NCBI GenBank assembly: GCA_963930775.1 | Contig: OZ005690.1 | Coordinates: forward strand, 7,362,225 to 7,426,224 | DNA: 64,000 nucleotides | Direction: 5' to 3' | Source of the DNA: Cliona cf. orientalis | Taxonomy: Eukaryota; Porifera; Demospongiae; Clionaida; Clionaidae | In this document: positions 38,601 through 47,600 of the stretch, one piece after another | How the letters are laid out: every line of letters begins with the position of its first letter | Numbering within the stretch: position 1 is the first letter of the stretch | Made by a program: the position numbers and the translations under genes | Notes under the pieces: generated by a model | Databases searched by the model: none | What the model saw: only the letters and a program-made list of their open reading frames with translations | Told to the model about the DNA's origin: nothing

Positions 38601-41600
38601 GATACATTCATTGTTTAGATGAGATACCTGGGTGATGACTTGCATGAAGGAGACGTTATCTTGAGTAACCATCCAGCTGCTGGTGGTAGTCACCTTCCTG
38701 ATCTGACAGTTATTACTCCTGTGAGTACTGCAGTATGATCATACCCAAGAGTACATATTATTACTGCATGTCAGTTGTGTGCATGCAGCAGCACTCCACT
38801 GAGGGATTGCATTTTATAGTGCTGCAGTTGTGTAATGTAGATTGTTCATGCTAAGGTTATTTCATGATTTTGTTTTATAGCTGATGATCCTTGCCATAAC
38901 TATGTTTGTATAGATAAAATTTAATTTTGTGATTCATGCTAACAATAAAAGTTATTTAACAGCAAAAATTTAATACATGCATGTACATGTATGTAATTTT
39001 ATTCTGCAGGTATTCTATGCTGGTGAAGATAAACCAATCTTTTTCGTTGCAAGCAGAGGGCATCATGCAGACATTGGTGGGATCACACCTGGTTATTTAT
39101 TTATTTACTTATGCATGTATGTACAGCATGTGTACGTGACCTCAATATGCAGGTTCTATGCCACCTCACTCAAAGTATCTGTGGGAAGAAGGCATGTGCA
39201 CAAAGTCCTTCAAGTTGGTTGAAATGGGCATATTTCAAGAAGAAGGTTCGATTGCATCTCCAGTAGTAATTTGCTTTTCTTCCAATTATGAGAAAATTTA
39301 GGGCCTTGACGGAGCTTTTCCGCAACTTGAAAAATAACAAATTAATATGTAGGACAGAGCTACAGCACACATAATATATCCAGAAAGTACCTTACAAGCT
39401 GCGTATTGCTTTCTCAGACAAGTATGGCTGATCAAAATTAATATCAAGCATTCCCTTGGCTTATGCAATCCTACATGGTATGCTTATGACATGCCATGAC
39501 TGATGCATACTGTGCTGTTGAATTTATATCTGTGATTGAAGCATCAAGACTTGTTTTGTCTACTAGGGTCGATCTACACTCTATTTAGTTCATCTCTGCA
39601 ATATTGAGGCATCAAATATAATTATATTATATGGACAATCTTTTATTGTTCAGTTACTGGGGTTTATTATGGAAATTAATCCAAATGCAAACTCTTGGTT
39701 TACTGAATGTGTTACTGACTAGACCAACGAAACAACATTGTCAATATACCCACTATCAAAAATTAACTATTAGCAGAGTAAAGGTTCTTTGTCTTTAGAT
39801 GATTTATACACCATCCATTTCAGCTAGAGTACGTGTACATAATTATGCACTCTTGTTTCCACACATGCGTCTTGTTTGTGAAAACATGTACTAACCTTTA
39901 GGATACTGTTGTTATATATGCTATTAGTTACTACCGTACTCGCTCTAATTATCCGAACGGCCAAAAATAATTATTAATATCGCCGTTAACCCGCGTTCGG
40001 TGTTAGATAGTAAGTAAATAAATTCGGGCAATGGTTTTTTCGAGAGTAAATAGAACGGATCCGGTGCAAATGGAGAAAGCACTGTTATAGCGACGAAGAA
40101 ATAGCAGTCGATGTCCCAACTATAGGTTTATCGTTATCAGCTCTAGAGTTCTCAGTATCGCTGTGCTCTCAGGAGCGATCGTAAAATGATCGCCGTCTGT
40201 CTGTGTTACCTTTCCGCTCTTATATGCTGTCCAAGATGTGGTAGCCACACTCTTCGATGAACGTGGAAGAGTTGTCTCGAGCTCCTAGCTGCCATGCCGT
40301 ACCGCATGGCCGTTCGGTTGATTTAGAGCGGATGAGAAAACTTGAAATTCAATATGTTCGACGAATTAGGAAGGAAATAAATTACCTAAACTTGCCGTTC
40401 GGGCTATTAGAATGTTTGAATAATTAGAGCAAGTACGGTATACTTTTATATTCTTTATTATAAGATATCTTATAATGGTGTGACTATGATATTATGTAGG
40501 GCTGACTGAGCTGCTGATGGCACCTGGTAAATACCCTGGTAGTAGTGGGACTAGAAATCTTCATGACAATCTCAGTGATCTCAGAGCTCAAGTTGCTGCA
40601 AATCAAAAGGTACACATATGTATGTACACCTGTATTATTGCATGTAGTACCTTAGGGCTACGATTATTTGTGGGTACAAATTTTAGCAGATTTCTGAAAT
40701 AATGCGTTTAGCAGGTACTCATTTTAGCAATTTTTCAAAATTAGCATTCTATTTATTCGAAAACGTTAAAAAAATAATATTCGTGGGTACAATTTTTAGC
40801 AAAAAGTGGGCAAATAGCTAATTTCGCTAATTTTAGTACCCGCAAACAAACGTTAGTGTCCTTAAGGTATATCGAGTTGTGTGTTTTCTATAAATGAAAT
40901 TTTTATTACTTGCAGGGTGTTAATTTGGTTCAAGAATTAATATCCGATTATGGTCTAAATGTTGTCCAGGCCTACATGAATCATATACAAGTATGTATAT
41001 ATATATATACATGAATTATATTGCTTTGTAGGGAAGGTGTTACCATGAAACTACTGCAGGAAAATGCTGAACTTGGTGTTAGAGAAATGCTCATGGAAAT
41101 CGGTTCCAAAACAAAGGTAACAGTGAATGAAACAAATCAATGCTCTAACTATGTCGCTGCCTTCTGACATTCCATACCAAAGAAACTTACTGGTTCTAGT
41201 ATTCTATATGCTGAAGATTTTATGGATGATGGGACTGTTATAAAGCTGAAAATTACTATTGCAGATGATGTAAGTAGACCCTAATCCCAGTTATGCATAC
41301 AGATTCTCTGGTGGAGCTACATGTACATGTACATGTATATGATATGTTTCTTTTGTAGGGTAGTGCTGTGTTTGACTTCCATGGCACTGGTCCTCAACAG
41401 AAGAGTGGTAATTGCAATGCACCTCGAGCCGTTACACTATCAGCTCTCATTTACTGTTTGCGGTGTATGGTGGGATATGATGTGCCTCTTAATCAGGTAT
41501 TATACCATGCATATAATATTATGCAAAGGATAAAGTAATTGGTTGTGTCCTCCAGAGAACTCTAGTTGCTACTATAGTTATTTAACTATATGTATGCTTA

Positions 41601-44600
41601 GCAGCTACAGCCTAGCTATGTTGTAATGTCAAGACATTGCACTTGAAGATGCTTCCTGCTTTATAATAATTATGATGCCTTTTAGTCCATGACACATTGT
41701 TTAGCTGATTAAGGTAGCACACGCACTGACCAGTGAATTGTAGATCTTGTTCACAGTGTCATATCATTATACTAAGATTATAGTTGTCCGTGCGAGCGTG
41801 CGTGCGTGCGTACGTGCGTCTGTACGAGCGGGAGGTGACAGGAAGCGATTTGACTCGAGCTAAATGCCATTATTTCTAGCGGCATCGCTGGATTGGGGCG
41901 ATACAACAGATAGCCCACACTACTAGACAGTATTCTCATGAAATGTTAATGAAAGGTATAGGAAAACCCTATGAACTCATAAAATGATACCATGAAACTC
42001 GCGTCATAGCCAAATCCTAGGATATTCATGGGACATGAAAATCCCATGAAATAATTTCATGGGATATGAAATACCTATAATTTTACCAAAAACCTATGAA
42101 AATAGAAATCATAGGTTTCAACAAACCTATGAAATAGTACAAAAGTTATGAAATTAATTTCATGGGATTATATAAGATATGAAAATGCCACGAAATAATT
42201 TTCATGGGATATGAAATATCCATGAAAATAAAAATCATAGGTTTTTAACGAACCTATGATAAAGATTTCATGGGATTTTCATGGAGACGACTGTGCACAT
42301 GCATCGCATGTGACATAGGTGCAGTGGCAGCTGCTTCTATTTTAAATCCTAGCTCACAATAGTTTGTTTAAGATGGCAGTTCAGTAGAACAGCTAGACCA
42401 AGTTGTTAGAGCCTAGCTCTCTTAGCTTAGTTGGCTGTGTGGTGAACCATCTATCTGGATATCCCTATCTAAAGTACACTATTGAACAGCTGCTAGAAAG
42501 AAAGAAGAAACTCCAAGTCTTCAGATGCTAAGGGAATTTCCTTGTAAGAATTAGCATGCAATGTGGAAACAATAATTATTAGGTCTAAGAGGTGGTTGTG
42601 AGCAAGCCTATTAGTGAGTATTGGGTTGTCAAGTCAATAACCTATTTAAACTCCTTTATCAGTGTGTATTAATTTTGATCATAGCTGTAACATACTACTA
42701 TTGTGATTCAATTGGTCTGGAGGAGGTGTTTATTTCTCAAAGATATGTGTACTTATAAAATTCATAGCTTGAAGCTTGATACCAAGCTTAGTTCTTATAC
42801 TATAATATCTTGCATGTCAATAGTCTGGTGGTAGATTTGACATTTAAACCAGTCGCCATTATGCTAGCTATAGCTTAGTGGCAGCTGCTGTCGGTCAGCT
42901 GCAGTGAGGAGTGTGGGTTAAAGTTTGTGCCATATCACACTGTACTGACGGGACATGTTGTTTGGGAGATAATACGGTTTACATTTTATCTGAGCATTTA
43001 TTCTTGGTATCAGCCACATTATGCCATACTTGTGCCTTGTATCCATGGATACAAGAAAGATAGCCTAGTTGATCGATGCACCTATATCCAAGTACCTGTG
43101 GTTGAACACGCAACCACGAACTACGCAACCAATTTAGACAGGTTGAGTCCATTTGGTGCCTGCTGTAGAGCTATAATATTTATAGCAAGTTCACCTAAGA
43201 AGCAAAGGCAACAGTGACTTACCAGCATTAACTTGTCTGTTAATTAACTAAACTATATATATTTGTAGTATTACTAATAGCAAAATTTCATAGGTAAATC
43301 ATAGGTATATCATGACAATATATATACCATGAAGACTGCATGAAAATCCTAGCATTTTCATTGGTAAATATGCTATGAAAACCCCATCAAATTACCCATG
43401 GTTTCATAGGTTGGAGTTTCATGGGGATTTCATGGCTTTTGGTAGGTCAAAATTTTCATAGGTATTTCATTGGTCTATGTTTCATGGTAAAATCCTAGTA
43501 TGTTCATGGTATATTCATGAGTAAGTGACCCCATGAAATGTTAACGTTTCCTAGGGTTGATGGTCATGAAAATGACATGATATGAACATGAAATTATTCA
43601 TGTGAATTTCATAGGGATTTCATACAAATACGAGTAAAGTGAGCTGCTTCAAAAAACTGCCAGGGCAAAATTAGACTGAACTGTACCACTTACAATGGGG
43701 GCCTGGAGAATGCAAAGGGATGATACTTTGGAGCTGATGTTACCCATAGGTGCTTTCCACAAGGAGGCGATTCTATTCTAAGCCCTTGCGAGTGAAGCTG
43801 CAAGACAAGTAACGAATTTCTTGAGCTAGCTGATTGCAAAGTCACGTGATCAACCAGGATGTACACATGCGCTAGCTTGCTCATGCGCATGCGCACAATT
43901 ATGTAGGTAAAGGTCGTCAACATCACATGCACAATAATATGCAGCACAGAGATAAAGGAGTGAGCGAGCGAAGCAAGCTCACTCCTTGTATGTAATAGTT
44001 ATCACGGGCGCGAGGGATGTATGGCATTTATTGCACCGAAGCCCGAGGGCCTTGTGCCTGAGGGTTGAGGGCAATATTAAAATGCCATGCATCCCGAGTA
44101 CGCATGATATAACTAGTTTATATCCCATGGCATAGCTACCATAGATACGCATAGAACACAAAAAAAAGAAAAAATGGCAAGCTTATCTTACTTGAAACGG
44201 ACACACAAAGCCGCTCTCTGAGTCAAGTTCTCAAATGACAATTGAACTTCTGAACGTCTCGTGATCGAGGGGTGTGGTCAAATCCACACAGCTACAGCCA
44301 TCGATCCGACGCTTGACGATGAACGTTAGCTTGACCTGCAACGTCGAGCTCAGAAGTCAAGAAATGAAGCTCAAGCTGCTGACTATCCTAAAAAAACAAG
44401 TATACGTGCCTACACAGTAAGCCTACCTTGATACGCCTATACTGTGTTGACTCGAGATCGATCGATCAACGATTCCGCCCATCGCTTCGAATCGGCAATC
44501 TCCCGCTACCTTTCCCGGCCCGCCATACGCTCCATTGATAGTTTTACTTTTGTTGCTACCAACATGTTTATTGTTCAAGGCCTGCAGTATTCAATATTGC

Positions 44601-47600
44601 ACTTTGACTTCCCTTGAGCCACTAATATTGCACTGTGGGTTTCCTGGATCTACCGTATGGCCGGAAATTTTCGAGGGAGCCAATTTTCGCGGTTTTCGCG
44701 GTTGACTGGCGATCCACGAAAATAAATCCGCGAAATAAAATGCCTAAACGCACGCGCGATAACAGCGGGCGTGGCCATCGTGGTGCATGCCGCTGCTCAG
44801 CTGGATTGATCTAATAGCTGGTTTACTTCACACCAGTTCATTATTGTTGAGCTTCTTCTGCATAAATGTCTGTAGCCTCGATCATTATTGTGCTACTCTC
44901 GTGCCATTTCTCGATCTCTGCTAAGTACAAGTACAATCGATCGATCGCTTGCTGTTTTTTCGGCCGGTTCCAACGAGATTTAAGCCGTGGCGCGTGTGCA
45001 ATAAGAGGTGGAGCCGGACGGATATTGTGGGTGGAGCAACCCTGGAACATCCATCCGTGAAAATTAGATCGCGAAATCTTTGAAGAAGGGCCTTCCGCGA
45101 AAATTGGATCCCTCGAAAATTTCCGGCCATACGGTATTCATATTGCACTGTGGCTTACCTGAGGGTGTTCATATTGCACTGCTTGTCTCTAGAAAGTGCA
45201 TTATGGTGTATATTTTATTTAGCAACAACATAGTAACGGGATATAATATTAATTATTATTATTAATTATTATGTGCAATACTTCAGCCTGCTGTGAAGGG
45301 GCTTACCCATCCTTTAGGCTACTATGAACCTATACATTGTACGTATACAATGGTGATTTACATTGTATGTATGCAGGGTTGCTTGAAGCCAATTCAAGCT
45401 GTGATTCCTGATGATTGCTTGTTGAGCCCTGATGATCAAGCAGCTGTTGTTGGAGGAAATGTACTAACTTGTCAACGGATAGTGGATGTTGTCTTTAAGG
45501 CCTTCAAAACGTGTGCAGGATCACAAGGCTGCATGAACAATGTCACATTTGGTGATGAGAGTGTGGGATATTATGAAACTGTTGCAGGAGGGGCTGGAGC
45601 TGTAAGAGCACATCTGCCATAGTATCATGATTGTACACTGTGCAATTACACTATACAGGGTCCTGGGTGGAATGGAAGAGGTGGTATTCATACACATATG
45701 ACTAATACACGGATAACTGATCCAGAAATTTTAGAGCGAAGGTGCATGTAATACTTGCTTAGCATAATTTAATTTTAATGATGGAAAATATGCTCAGGTA
45801 CCCAGTTTTTCTTCACTGTTTCAATTTGAACAATGGAACTGGTGGTGATGGAAAGTACAAAGGAGGAGATGGAATAAAGAGGGAACTTGTATTTCGAAGG
45901 CAGCTGACACTCTCTGTATTAACTGAGAGAAGAGTTTATCATCCATATGGGCTCCAAGGTATACAGTCAAAATGTGCTTAGTCCTAATAAATAAGCACTG
46001 AATATACATGTACAGGAGGATGTGATGGATGCAGGGGAAGAAATACCCTAATTAGAACGGATGGCAGTGAAAGAGATTTAGGAGGAAAAGCAGCTGTTCT
46101 TGTAAAATCTGGGGTAAGTACGTGTATATTGGCATAGATATTATAAGACTATGTATGTAAACTATAAAATCTGACAATTATTGGTAGCTGGGGATGCTGT
46201 GGACATGCATGTTTCATAAAGTAAGTAGTCTAGATAACTGAAGTGCCTACTTTTGTCACCTGATTAGTGGTGCATGACCAACCTCCTCTGAACGTAGTAT
46301 GGGACAGTCATCGGCTAAAATCCAACCAATACGGCACTACGGCCATCCGAACTGCTTCTGGTCGGACATCTTCTAATTAGAGTGTGTTTGCCATAGTCAG
46401 TGATACACATGTGCACCCACACAACCCCAGACAGAGTCAGCAAAATAATACATAGGTAATTACCCGGTAAATGTGCATTCCACAAAAATCGTGACCAACC
46501 TCCTCTGGCATTATGCCATATTATGCCCTTTGATCATTACACCCCTGGTCAGATGTTCTTGTTATGCCATGCCTTTTATCTGTTATCAGAGGTTATTATA
46601 ATGTACATGCATGTATTAGTAACAGTTCAGATCAGCCTGTGCACAGGTCAGATATCCATTAGACGGAGGTGTGCACTATTTGGAGTGTTTGTTAGTATAG
46701 GTAATAGTGAGGTTGTACATGTATATTGTATTTGGGTAAAATAGTACTGTGAAATAGGTATTAAATTTGATGCCTGTTTCAGATTGCTATTTACCCAAAT
46801 TTTAATATCATATTATACATTCTCACTATCACAGACTAATAGTATACAAAAAGTCAAGGAATTTCAAACTTAATACTTGTAATTATTGGTATACAAGATA
46901 TTACAAATAATATACTATTATAATACTATAGATCTGGAAATTTACATGATATAAAACCTATTATACAAACTAATTTTTTTGTGTTGAAAAAATTCGATCA
47001 GTACAGTGTAGTCCACCTAATTCGAATCCGCATACCACGAATTTTTTTTCTAATTCGAAGTCTTTCCAATTCCCCACATAGAGCTAATACATAAATTCGA
47101 AATGTCACTTTCGCTTAATTAGAAGAAGCACAAGGTCTAGTATACGGACATGTGCATATAGTATACGGAACATAGATCACGTGGGCACCACATGGCTGCA
47201 GCAGAGTGCAGCTGCACTAGCCAGAAGTAGCTATATCTAGCAGTATCAGGCTCTAAACCGTTGCACGTTGAAAGAAAGCTAGAAATAGTAGATAAAGTGG
47301 ACAGTCTGCCTCCAGAGAAGAAGAAAAAGGTGGTTGCATCTGAATACCGTAAATCTGGAAATTTTCGTGTAATAAAACTTTCGTAATAAAAAATTTCGTG
47401 TTTAAAAATTTTCGTAGGACGACTCAGCCTACGAAAATAATTTTACATCGAAATTTTATTAGCAATGCTTTTACTTACAAAGAAGATCACGAAAAGGCCT
47501 ACAATCTAGTGAGCAGCCGTCGACAACAAAACTGAGATAGGTAGGCAGCAAGGTTGATCGACTCTTGAACACGCGGACCGCCCCGTACTGCACTGCTGGC

